Origin: Nematostella vectensis
Taxonomy: Eukaryota > Cnidaria > Anthozoa > Actiniaria > Edwardsiidae
Direction: 5' to 3'
DNA: 64,000 nucleotides
NCBI RefSeq assembly: GCF_932526225.1
Contig: NC_064042.1
Location: 186,001-250,000, forward strand
In this document: piece after piece, positions 10,801 to 29,500 of the stretch
How the letters are laid out: the number at the start of each line of letters is the position of its first letter
Numbering within the stretch: the stretch's first letter is position 1
Translations under genes and position numbers: made by a program
The notes under the pieces: model-generated
What the model was told of the DNA's origin: nothing
Database searches by the model: none
What the model saw: only the letters and a program-made list of their open reading frames with translations

Positions 10801-13491
10801 AATAATCATTTAGGATAATGAAAATGACTGCCAAATTTTCATCTTTAATACGACTTCTTCAGGGCAGACTTATTAAAGACAAAAATTTGGCAGAGTCAAA
10901 TACCAGTTTTTGATGTATTGTATTTATTCTTCTTATTCACGAACACACCAATTTGGGCTTTTTGTATTTACTAATAATAATGATATGTACATGTAATTCC
11001 TCGCTTTGCCCTAGTCAAGACCTCATGTCCACCTTCACCCCTCCCCCCACCCTCTAAATAAACAAATAAATACTGATCCTGCTAGAAATTACTCTTTTGT
11101 GTTATAAAGGGTAAATTAGACCAGTGGTGTCTATAATAGACTATAAATAAATTTACCACATGAATCAGATTGACAGTATGGGACATCAGGCCAAAAAATG
11201 TATAGGGCATGTCAAAGAAGATGAGTTAAGGGGCCAACCATTTCACTTTTGAAGGGGGGATATGGTCTTTTGAAAAAACAAAAATATCCTACACCAATTC
11301 GTGGACAAAAAAATATCCTGCATTGGGGAAAAAAATCTGCACACCCAAACAAGCCCCCCCCCCCCTCAAAATTCTATTGGTCGGCCCCTAAACTGGCAAG
11401 GAGTGCACAGACTACAGTTCTTTGTGAACACCAAGTACAATAGAATTTCGATGCTTCTGTACATGTACAGGGACTACCTTTGAGAAATTCCCCCTTGACA
11501 TCTGGTTTATCATTCTCTAAGGCACCAATGATGTGAAATATGTCCTTCCACAAAGGACTTTCATCTGGAAACTGCTCAAACCTAAAAGAACCAAGTTCTT
11601 TGTCAGATACCCACTAAAATACATACTTTTGGTTGTTTGAAGCCCTGAGAGATAGCCAGCTTTGCTAGCCCAGAAATACTGCTGCTGTTTATAAGCTAGA
11701 TTGTGAGGGAGCAGTTGAAAAAGTTTATTTGTCTCATGGCCAGTGAGGTGGTGTCTGCAATCATGGGGATGGGGAATGGTGGAACTTTTGTTATGCTGCT
11801 GATCTTTCGTTATTTTTTAAAAGCTAGTAAAGGCATGTAGCTATATACACCCCCTTGGCTATATACACCCCCTCTCTGAGCGACCGCTCTTGTAAGCATC
11901 CAGCTCTGATAAGGACCACGATCACGAATCACCGATTGAATTGTCACACAAACTCTGTAATTCTAAGCTCTCGTAAGCGACTAACTTATCAGTGCGACCA
12001 ACTCCGTAAACTACCACAATTTCAAACCACTAACTGAGATTTTTTTAAATTTTTAAGCTCTCGTAAGCGACCACAATGATTTTTGGCTTTACAACATTAG
12101 TTACACCTGATAAACATCATATCCAATGCATGCTGAAATCACATATAAAGCGGAAATGTTGTAATGTTTCATAAAAGCTGCCTTTCCAGTAGGCAACTAT
12201 TAAAGAATTTCATAATTTCAATTTTCTAACTTCAATTTCAACCATGGGATTGACATTTCTTTGTCACCAGAAAATGTATAAATGCAAGGAATCTCTAGTC
12301 CATTGCCAGCTCCACGATTTATTCTTTATCCAGTTACAATAGCCATCCACTTGTTTGTTGCACGCATTAGAAATCGGCTAACAAAAGACGCCATGCGATC
12401 GTCGTAGATGCAGAAGATATTCTCATGACGAAAAGCTTATAAGTCGTCTATATAAATGAGCATAACGAGCAGCTTTGCGTAGAATTAATTGCTATTAAAT
12501 AAAACAACTCACTCTCATGATAAGTCAAATACATAGTTTTAAAATCAAGCAATAAACCAAAATATTACAGCGTTGTTTTTATCAGATTAGATTCCATTTT
12601 AATTAAGCTCCCGTAAGCGACCAACACCTATTGCTCAAGTTTTTGGCGCCCAGTGGTCGCTTATGAGAGCAAGCTCTCGTAAGAGACCAGCTCCGTTAAC
12701 GACCACAATTCTCAGTTCCCAAGGTGGTCGCTTACGAGAGCTTCAACTGTATGTATGGAATGCTTGTTCTGACCAATCAGTCGCAAGATACTCAAACAGT
12801 CAACTAGAAACATGTCTCAACAAGTATCAGTGTCTGAATTCTCGTGTCCGATTTGTCAGAAGACAATAACCATTCCACACTTATTTAAGGTGTTCACGGT
12901 TTTACTGGTTGCGCTGTAAGACCAGTCACATGATTATTATGATAATCACATACGAATATGGTCATGCCCAAACTAGGTACACTCCACCAATCTTACATCT
13001 CACAAAACAGGTCTGCAGCCTCCTTTACCCGTCTCGCATTTCGTTCAATGTTGTACGCCTCATGCTGCAATTATAAGTTATGCGGCGAAATAAGTTGACA
13101 AAACAACGACCTATGATAAGTAAATAACGAATATAAGCTTAAGTCTACTGTGCACTAGACAATTCTTTCAGCCTTTCCGATACAAAAAAAATAACGCTTA
13201 TTTGCTGATTAATCAATTATTCAGGTATTATCTTCTGACACCAAAGCCAAATTGATGAGTGTAAGTAAGTTTTAAGTAAGTACTTTATTTGCTACTACCA
13301 GCGCATGCGTGGCTTTATTTGTAAAATAAAGTAAATACCTGAATAAAAAAGTTTCTTGGGTAGAGAGTCTTGGCCGTGAGAAGCCACGATTTCGCCTCGT
13401 AGAATTTATCCTGTTTCAGGCTGTCTTTCGCTCTATCTACGAGCCATTCTGCGGTCGAATGTGTGACAGGACCAGCCATTGCGGCGGCCAT
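1875..13491 (-). CDS. INTS10: Integrator complex subunit 10, N-terminal half (11 exons, runs off window)
   Basis: Minus-strand exons, in order: 13491-13339, 13064-12997, 11581-11478, 10673-10617, 6009-5927, 5489-5408, 5121-5086, 4253-3971, 3497-3307, 2815-2716, 1911-1875. They sum to 1194 nt (398 codons); every junction is GT-AG and every phase agrees. The start MAAAMAGPVTHS precedes AEWLVDRAKDSLKQDKFYEA, and later segments MLLLLRRFPDAIPKNG, FVCDVLPH..., LVYKWLELSIQFY and LVLIEDVG follow the order of human INTS10. The last visible exon encodes a lysine-rich patch, as in the family. INTS10 is a non-catalytic subunit of the nuclear Integrator complex (snRNA 3' processing, promoter-proximal termination). 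The C-terminal ~300 residues should lie left of position 1. Exon 8 uses the second of two adjacent AGs (4254); only that one keeps frame with exon 7. A DNA transposon sits in the intron between exons 4 and 5. Divergent from UBA52. Confidence 0.9.
1902..2233. repeat. 70-bp tandem array spanning the INTS10 exon 11 acceptor
   Basis: Nearly five copies of a 70-bp unit (copy starts near 1902, 1971, 2041, 2111 and 2181). On the minus strand each unit carries TTTCTTAG followed by CTCTGCCCCT. That is the 3' splice site and first ten bases of INTS10 exon 11. Only the copy at 1911 runs on into the lysine-codon exon; the others continue into repeat sequence. The last copy (near 2190) has CTCAG instead of CTAAG on the plus strand. 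Confidence 0.9.
2321..2502. repeat. 23-bp tandem repeat, about 7 copies
   Basis: Head-to-tail copies of GTTGCCTTTAAATGACCAGG plus AAG, with GG/GT variants at the junction, ending at 2502. It is intronic in INTS10, between exons 10 and 11. It does not overlap a splice site. The open frame 2420-2776 on the minus strand runs through it and then out of frame across exon 10, so it is not a separate gene. Confidence 0.9.
2503..2715. other. INTS10 intron 10, unique part
   Basis: Sequence between the 23-bp repeat and the exon 10 donor (GTAAG, minus strand 2715-2711). It is open on the minus strand in one frame, but that is not the frame of exon 10, and I see no homology. I treat it as intron. Confidence 0.5.
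3083..3294. mobile_element. Short inverted-repeat element (MITE-like) in INTS10 intron
   Basis: About 212 bp bounded by TATAGCCTG and its inverse CAGGCTATA. An internal hairpin arm GGTTCCTGGGG (about 3149) pairs with CCCCAGGAACC (about 3225). Small ORFs on both strands (3100-3380) lie inside it and are not genes. Its edge is about 12 bp inside the intron after the INTS10 exon 9 donor. I see no clear target duplication. The family is unassigned. Confidence 0.55.
4630..5083. repeat. 41-bp tandem array, 11 copies, abutting an INTS10 microexon donor
   Basis: The unit contains CACCAACCTGACCAGAGGAT followed by TCTGATTCTATCATGTAAATA; copies start every 41 bp from 4640 to about 5050, nearly identical, with two GACC to GAGC variants. 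On the minus strand the intron after exon 7 starts GTATCATGATAGAATCAG and enters the first repeat copy within about five bases of the donor. The array is thus anchored on a splice junction, although the donor itself is not obviously copied. Confidence 0.93.
5086..5121 (-). CDS. INTS10: INTS10 36-nt microexon (exon 7)
   Basis: The minus strand has CTATTTGCAG, then 36 nt, then GTATCA. With the phase-1 G from exon 6 it reads VCDVLPHLLASD, which matches the conserved FVCDVLPL segment of INTS10. It joins in phase to exon 8 only if exon 8 uses the AG at 4255-4254. Without it the reading frame from exon 6 to exon 8 is interrupted, which is how I found it. It lies beside the 41-bp array. Confidence 0.85.
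6801..9810 (-). pseudogene. Transposon protein: basic N-terminus, DDE-like core, C48 (Ulp1) peptidase; broken
   Basis: It starts at 9810 with MAKTSTERSQIGRS and a long lysine/arginine-rich coil. A first in-frame TAG is at 9273-9271, and the same frame continues as KRHLLYSLREVHALF. The middle part has a cysteine cluster (CMHGKCSQCPKF), QVDFAENY, then a second in-frame TAG (8502-8500). After it come YIFSDGPSSQFKNRF and GKGAVDGIGG, which I read as candidate DDE-type acidic positions. Near 8030 the frame shifts, with stops in both frames, before the last segment. That segment is Ulp1-like with all four catalytic positions visible: His in NHWFLL, Asp in LDSRAV, Gln in DIAQQSSG and Cys in YDCGVYTC. 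It ends at 6801. Inactivated as a whole by at least two stops and one frameshift, although the protease part alone is open for about 360 codons. Confidence 0.8.
9830..10360. other. Non-coding 5' flank of the transposon gene
   Basis: AT-rich sequence inside the element between the transposase start and the right subterminal repeats. An imperfect inverted pair around CTGGTCAGCAGTATCCC and GGGATACCACTGACCAG (9878-9934) may be a regulatory or binding site. I see nothing else. Confidence 0.4.
10680..11475. other. INTS10 intron 3, no recognised feature
   Basis: Intron between exon 3 (ends 11478) and exon 4 (starts 10673). It contains homopolymer C and A runs near 11350. The two short ORFs (11249-11483) are low-complexity and unsupported. 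Confidence 0.5.
11845..12752. mobile_element. MITE-like cluster with repeated 20-bp inverted motif
   Basis: The motif AAGCTCTCGTAAGCGACCAC recurs in direct orientation near 11969, 12055, 12606 and 12670 with variation, and inverted as GTGGTCGCTTACGAGAGCTT near 12724-12743, ending GCTTCAACTG then TA. That right edge reads as an inverted terminal repeat beside a TA, as in Tc1/mariner-derived MITEs. The left edge is unclear. Lies in the INTS10 intron between exons 2 and 3. Small ORFs over it are not genes. Confidence 0.55.
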
Positions 13492-22616
<9,125 letters not shown>

Positions 22617-22800
22617 AGGCTAAAACCCTGCAGTCAATGCTTGGTATTAAATAATAAACTCACTTAACAAGATGGTATTGTGTACTGTTTTTGCCTAATG
22701 ATTAAACAAGGCTGATCAAAATAAGCACCTCTCAGGCAGACTTTGCTGACAAAGCGGGGGACTGTACCCCAAAGAATGGAAGTAACAATAACTGACAGTA

Positions 22801-25104
22801 CTATAGTCGGGTTGCTTAGTGCACAAAAAGAGCTAAATCTATACACAGCGGACAAAAGCACCAAACTTGGTATAATTATAGCCTATGAGATGGTAATTAA
22901 TAATGAGACCGGTGCCCACCGGTACCATTAGCGGATCCATAGATAAAGAGCAATTATTATTTTTAGAAATCTGGAGTTGCGGGTACCCTGTGGTGAGATT
23001 TTCATACCTTTTCATGAGGCAAAAAAAGATAAAAATGCACATATTTGAAAACGATTTCTATCATTTAAACTATACTCTATCGAATTCCGAACAGAAAAAC
23101 GTATAGATAGCTATAAAAAGCTAAATTTGAAGAAGGAAATCTACTGGAACCCAGGCTCCGCGCGGCCTTTTTTACATCCCTTTTGCTAACATAATATGAC
23201 TGATTTCCGTCCATCAAATAAGCACAATAGGTGGTGCACATGAATTTCACCAGAAATTTTCTTTCAATGAACTGTCTAAGCATTATATTAAGGGTTACAG
23301 AGCTCTGATTCAACCAGCGCGGCTGTAATTAATAGTCCCGTCACCAGGAAAAAAATCAGCTACCGATGAGGGAGACTTTTCCTAGCCTGTTGTGCGTTTA
23401 TAAAATATACCATGACAACTCGGATCATTTGTTTATCTTTCCATCACGGCCCTATGTTATTTTTAAAATCAAATTATCACAATTGTTTCCGAGGCGAGAG
23501 CCTCGCTCTAGCCCATGCTAGTTACGGGCTAAAGCGGCCAGTATATAGATCGGCAGTGGTGGCTGGCGTTTACGGATATGGCGCTCAAAACCATCTGATC
23601 GTTTATATCTTACATATAATAATTCTGGCTTACGTCAGGTTTGGGCCTAAACGTGTCCTCCTAAGGTTGACGCTAGTACCGAGTTTGTGTACACTTGTTT
23701 ATAGCACCGTCGAAGGAAAAATCTGTTTGGAAAAGAAATCCCAGCGGACCCTGCACACAAGCTAGCGTACTCGCATCATTCTGAAAAGTCTCTTTCAGTT
23801 TATTTTAGAATGACTTTTTTCCCTTTATTACAATAACGGTCCGCCGATCACTGATCGTGCGCCTTAGAAAAAGCCTCTAAAACTATTTCATTTCTTATGC
23901 GCATTGTGGAGCTTGGGCATCACAAAAAAGGTACGTACCATTTTCAACAGCTTCCACTTATATATTCTGATAATATTTTATATCCTATAAGCCTGACAAA
24001 AGCTCTACATTTTTTTATCATCCTCTCTCGCTTCCTGGAGACCTTTCCTTTACTTATGCTCCACGGCTTTTTCCATCCCTGAGGTCATCATTAAGACATC
24101 TTTAAGTTAATAACATAGTCCTCTATTGCTGCGGCGATTCGTTGGAGGTTGGTTGCTATCCTGTTAAAAGCATGCAATACGTTCAACCTCGTCACTATAA
24201 TGCACACGTAGGGAGAAATAAGCACTGTTTTTTTTTTCGCAGTTCCTCTTCTAGTCACCTTTTTTCGTTTTTAAAGGCTTTCGAGCATTAATGCCGCAAA
24301 TTTGTGATAATTCCTGTGCCATTTTGCGCTATTTGCGACAACTAGAGTTTCTACAGGTGTTTCTTCTGCAGAACGTCTAAATCCTTTAATATTCTCAAGA
24401 AAAGATTCACAAACTAATTACTTTGATTGAGGAGGCATATCTAAAGCATCTCGTTGTTCTGTGGTGTCTAGTTGACATACATTTAAAAAGCCCCCTATTA
24501 ATTCCAGCTCTACCTCTTTAGCCTACGACAAAATACCCGATAATTGCGATAATCGCAGATTTAGAAAAAATACATTAAAATTCAAGACAAAAGTTCATAT
24601 TTAGTAGGTTTTTGACATTGTAAGTCCTTGATACATAAAGTATGAGCTTTTTTTCACCTAAAATACGCGATTTTATGATGTACTTACAGCGTATACTATG
24701 CCAATATAAGCCGCCATCTTGGATAACCGTGAGGGGGATTGGGTCTAGCCTTGAAAACATTTTCTCTTAGATAAAGCGTTTTAATGCAGCCGACGACAGT
24801 TTTATCTTGAAATTCTTGAAATTAAATATCTTGAAATTAACAAATAGCGTTATATTTCCCCTACAAGAATAAAACAATCAGAGATTTCGCCTTAGTTTTG
24901 GAAATACAAGGTCTTTCAAATTTCACCACAGGAAGCCCGTGATGGACGCTTTTTTCTTATTTTCATTCCGTTATTACACGAAATCCTCAAGTGGTACCGG
25001 TGGGCACCGGTCTCAATATTAATTAGCATCCTCTTGGCTATCTTTGAGCAAAGTTTGGTGCTTTTGTCCGCTATGTATAGATTGAAACACCGGACTACTA
25101 GCGC
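22801..25104. mobile_element. 2.3 kb element with ~110-bp terminal inverted repeats
   Basis: The left end (about 22803-22930) contains CAGCGGACAAAAGCACCAAA and GAGACCGGTGCCCACCGGTA. The right end (about 24990-25100) carries the inverse, TACCGGTGGGCACCGGTCTC and TTTGGTGCTTTTGTCCGCTA. The arms are roughly 80-85% alike by eye, and the outermost TAGTC/GACTA also pair. Each arm holds the palindrome ACCGGTGCCCACCGGT. Inside I find only short ORFs without similarity, so it is a non-autonomous DNA transposon of unknown family. It lies just after the UBA52 poly(A) site. Confidence 0.7.
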
Positions 25105-26458
25105 TACTATTGCAAGCTTGTTTTGCTATGGTTGTGGGAGGGGTTTTAGCCCTTGCATGTTAAAAATAATTTTTATCATGAGATAGTTTTGTATTAGGCC
25201 CCTCGCCTGGGACATAAAATTAGCCTCAAGGACGCTTATTAGAGCAATTATGGCACCTTTGCTTTCCTCCCCCCCCCCCCCCTCCCCCTGGCACATTGTT
25301 TAATGATATACAACAGCAGAAAAGTGAGCTGAAATCTATCTCAATGCTTGTCGTGATTTCGGAACTCCTTCCAAAACCTTCACAAGACAGCCAACATTAT
25401 TTTTTTGCTTGATTATTGTCGTGATCTTTATATTTTACGAAATATAACCCAATGAATCGAATCAAATGGCCGTAGCAGGGTTGCGCACTGCCTCCGCTCC
25501 CCAATGTTTAAAAAAAAATAAGGGAATGACCAGTAGGGGCGTGTATTTGCCCCCATGTTTTCTTAATGTTTCTGTATTGTGCTACCCAATATTTAAAGTT
25601 CTTCTACAGCTCTGTCAAATAGTATGTTTCTTGTACCCCTGCTCTAAAGGAGTGGCTGTTGCCTTGATGAAAAAGGTTAATGAGGAGGTAAAGCTTGCTA
25701 TGATGAGATCCATAACTCTCTTAGGGGCAAACTCCAGCTATAGTAATCTTGCATGGCTCTCGGGGTCCTTACCGGGTTCCCTGAATTCTTAGATTGACCG
25801 TGAGGAGGCCTGTGTCTAGGACGAGTTCTTGGATTCTTATAAAAACCTGATAATAAGGGGGAGGGGAAGGGGTGAGCCTTGGTTCTTCGAGGGATACAGC
25901 GTCACATCCAAGCAAAACGGCGACAACCCCGAGTATAGTAAGGCAGAAGGATTTAGCCTGAGCATCCGGCCTTCAGAGGAGAGGGGACTGGGGAGAGAAG
26001 GGAAGAGGACTTTTTCCCCTTCCCCCCCCCCCACCCCCCTAAAAAAGCCTGATACTTAGGCTAAGAATGCATATAGCTACAGCTCCATCTCCATTCAAAG
26101 TCCAATGTCTAAAACCTTCGCGTATACAGAAATATTCTGAAATCTTACATTTATTGCATTTGAATAAATCTTTGCGATTTTATTTTACTGTTAAGTGATA
26201 AGGGATTGGATTGTTTTCAATCCATTCTGCTTTACAAATGTTTTCAAGACGGGTCATCTCGCATACGTGAAGAAAAAACTACATGTTTTCGTGCAACTAT
26301 GCACAATGTCTTGTTGGCCATGTAATAAATAACGACCTCTAAAAAATGCCTGTCCTACAGGGCGTAAAAAGAATATTTGCTTTTTCTATTATGCAGAGAG
26401 AAACCCAGAAACTTGTGCATTTGAATGCACAGCTCCTTTCTCCCAAAAAAAACATTTT
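25105..26458. other. Intergenic stretch between UBA52 and CBL
   Basis: Low-complexity tracts (C run at about 25269-25282, A runs, purine-rich patch near 25855-26035). Overlapping ORFs on both strands (25829-26059) reflect that purine bias. I see no gene. CBL poly(A) signals lie at its right edge. Confidence 0.5.
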
Positions 26459-26471
26459 TTTTATTCTACCA

Positions 26472-26477
26472 TTTATT
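26472..26477 (-). terminator. CBL poly(A) signal AATAAA
   Basis: TTTATT on the plus strand reads AATAAA on the minus strand, 25 bp after the CBL stop codon; a second copy lies about 14 bp further on. The position is close to the stop, so the 3' UTR may be very short or a later site may be used. Confidence 0.45.
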
Positions 26478-26502
26478 TTTCATTCAATTATCTTTGTGAA
26501 TC

Positions 26503-29500
26503 CTACTTTGACGGTGCGAACTCGCGTAAAATTTTTCTCGCCATTGCAAAGTTGTTTTCCGCCACAATAAGCGCTCGTTTTATAGCGTCCCTAGAATAAC
26601 CCAGCGCTTCAAGAATCTGAAAATCCTCCTCGTAAAACGTCATCTCGTCATTCGGCGTCGCCTTTCTATCATCTTCTCTCTCGCCATTATTTGCTTCAAG
26701 GTTATTCGGGTCGAAAACTCCTTGATACGCCGGGTTGCTATAGCTACGGGCGGGTCCAGACCACGAGCGCCTGGACACCAGTGGCGGCTTTGAATTATTG
26801 TTCGGGCTCATATTGGGGTCAATGTCAGAAATGTTTGGGGAAGAGAAGATCTTAGAAGATTCCCCCTGTTTCTCCAGTACGTCTTCAGTGGAGTGGGCTT
26901 TGGTGAAAGCTCCTTTCCGTAATAAAGATGGGTCCATGGAGGAAGTCCTGGCTGCTGCGACATCGTTGTCTTCGAAGCCCATAGGAGGCCAACTCTCGCT
27001 GTCCTGAAATGGGTCATTCGCGAACGGGTCTTGCACGGACTGGAAGACCAAGTCATTAACGCCGCCATTTTTGCCGCGGGAGTTCTTACTCATTTCCTCT
27101 TTCATCACGGGGAGAGGGATGTCGTAGGATTGCTCGGCCTCTTCTTCGGACGCGGCATCATGCACGTCTGTCAGGGGAGGGGAGGGGCTTTCGCGCCTGC
27201 GTTCAACCCTCGGGGGCTCCTCCGGCGCTGGGTAAGAAAGCTCGGCGTAATTAATCTTCTTTAGCGACGCTGGAGGAGGAGGCCTAGAGGCAGCTGATTC
27301 TAGTTTGCGTTCTGCGTTCCTCACTTCCGGTGGTATCGGATTCTTTGCCTTGCTCTTTCCCTTTGTGATCTGCTTCTTGTACTTGCGTTCAGGAATAGCA
27401 GGAGGAGAACTGTCAGATTCCGAATCTGGTAGGGGTGGGGGAGGGATTCTACGGAATACTGAAGGCGACTGCGCTGGGGACCCCACTGGGGACGATGTCG
27501 GAGAGCCTGTTGGAGACGCAAAAGGCGAGGATCGCGGTGACGTCCTTGGCGAGTTTTTCGGCGATGGACGAGGAGAATTCGAGGGAGATCTTCCTGGGGA
27601 CGCAAATGGGGACGCGTGGGTGACGATAAGGGTGGGCGAGGTGGGGGTGTTGGTGCTGTTGAGCATGCGCCGCTCTGGTAAAGGGGGTGGCGCCGCACTG
27701 TAGTCACCGCTGTCTGAGCGAGAAGAAGTAGGTGCTGCTGATGAGGCATTATGGGTATGGGAAGAGCTGGGCCATGCCATGGGTGGATACTGTGAAGAGA
27801 TAGAGAATAGTTGGGATATTATGGACATTTGAAAAGCAGGGGACTGTAGAGAGATAGAGAATAGTTGGGGTATTATGGACATTTTTGGTAGCCAAACGTT
27901 ACCACTTGAATTAGGGTGAAAGTGAATGCACCCATCCTCAGGGTAATAAATACCTCTTATAGATACTATTATCAGTCACCGGCGCCATGCGCTACGATGG
28001 CAACCTTGGCAGTTTTGTTGAGTAGGCCAACTACACCTAGCTCTTACCTCTAAGACGTCTTCATCATAAAGATCACTATGCTCCTCCGCGCTGTCCTCGG
28101 CTAGCCGCTGAGCCCTGTCCACTCCCCCTGGCTGGAAGGGGTCTACCACAACTGTCTGAATGTCCTTGATTGGTGAGCGGCAAAATGGACAGCCGTCCCC
28201 ACCCTTTTCTTGCCACTGCTCCAAACATAAGTGGCACATAAGATGGCCACAAGGCTCTATCCGCACATCCTTGTTGTTCTCAGCACAGATCTTGCAAAGC
28301 TGGAAAGTGGAGCCCATTTCACAGTAGAGTTCGTACTGTTCTTCTGTGACTTTGACATGCTCATCAGGGGGGGTGATGAGGTGCTGGCTCAGGTCTGGGT
28401 TGAGATCCTGACCATCAGGGTACAGATAACTGAGAGAGAAATGACGAAATATGCCTCTAAACACAGATAACTGAGAGAGAAATGATGAAATAATCCTCTA
28501 AACTTGTGTACACATGGCGGTCAAGGAAATAAGGGACCCCTTAGCAGCGTAGCCCCGAAATTTTAACAGATGGGGGTCCATAAGGCCCTTTCAATTTTCT
28601 CCTGTGTTTTAGATGTCTCATACATTTACTGTATTTTTGGCTTCTAGAAGGTAGCCCCCTTGGCCACCCCCCCCCCTGGCTACGCCCCTACACACTTAAC
28701 CTTGGACATGCCTTTGTTATTGGCAGAAACTAGTAAAAATGTACCAAATCTTCAGAATCATGTTATTTAGCATGTGAGATCTACACTGGGCTCTTCTAAG
28801 CCAAACCATCTAATATCACAACTAGTGATATACTTACTAGCCTTCCCTTGCACCATCTATCAGAGCCTGGCACAGTGACCTGTTCTGAGGTATCGTCTGG
28901 AGAATGGTGTGTTCAGGTGTTACATAGCCAATGGCCCACTGACCAAGCTTAGTGCAGCTCAGACGAAATATGTAACTGCAAGGAAAACATTCAATGATAA
29001 GTCTTCCTTTTGAGAAATATCTCAAAGATCTTAAGGCTGAGCAATACACTTAACACTCTATAGTCGCACCTTACTAATTCTACTGGGAAACCACCTCCCA
29101 ATATGCTGAACATCCCTAAACACCATTCCCCATCCTCTATTTAACTTGAATACTATGCTGTGTTATTACTGGCCCTTCTCATTGAATTAAAAACAGGTAT
29201 TCCTGGACACTGGAAAAGTGCTGTGAATAACTCTGTGTACCACCATGTGGCATACCAACCAATAAGTGTAAACAAGATGTCAATGGATTTTGAGTGGGTG
29301 AGTGTGACTGCCCATGAAATTCCATGTAGCTAAGCCCTTGCACATGGTACCTGCCAGGCTTGTCAACATGTTTCTGCAGTCGGGACTTGACCTCATCATA
29401 TGTCATGAACGCACAATACCCAGGATGAGTGACAGCAAGAAGATTCCAGTTTTGCAGCAGGTGTGACCAGGGCTGGAATAGCCGTGTGAACACATCATAC

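Noticed and set aside
23077-24082. Short ORFs inside the 2.3 kb inverted-repeat element
   Set aside because: All under 120 codons, no transposase or other motif visible.
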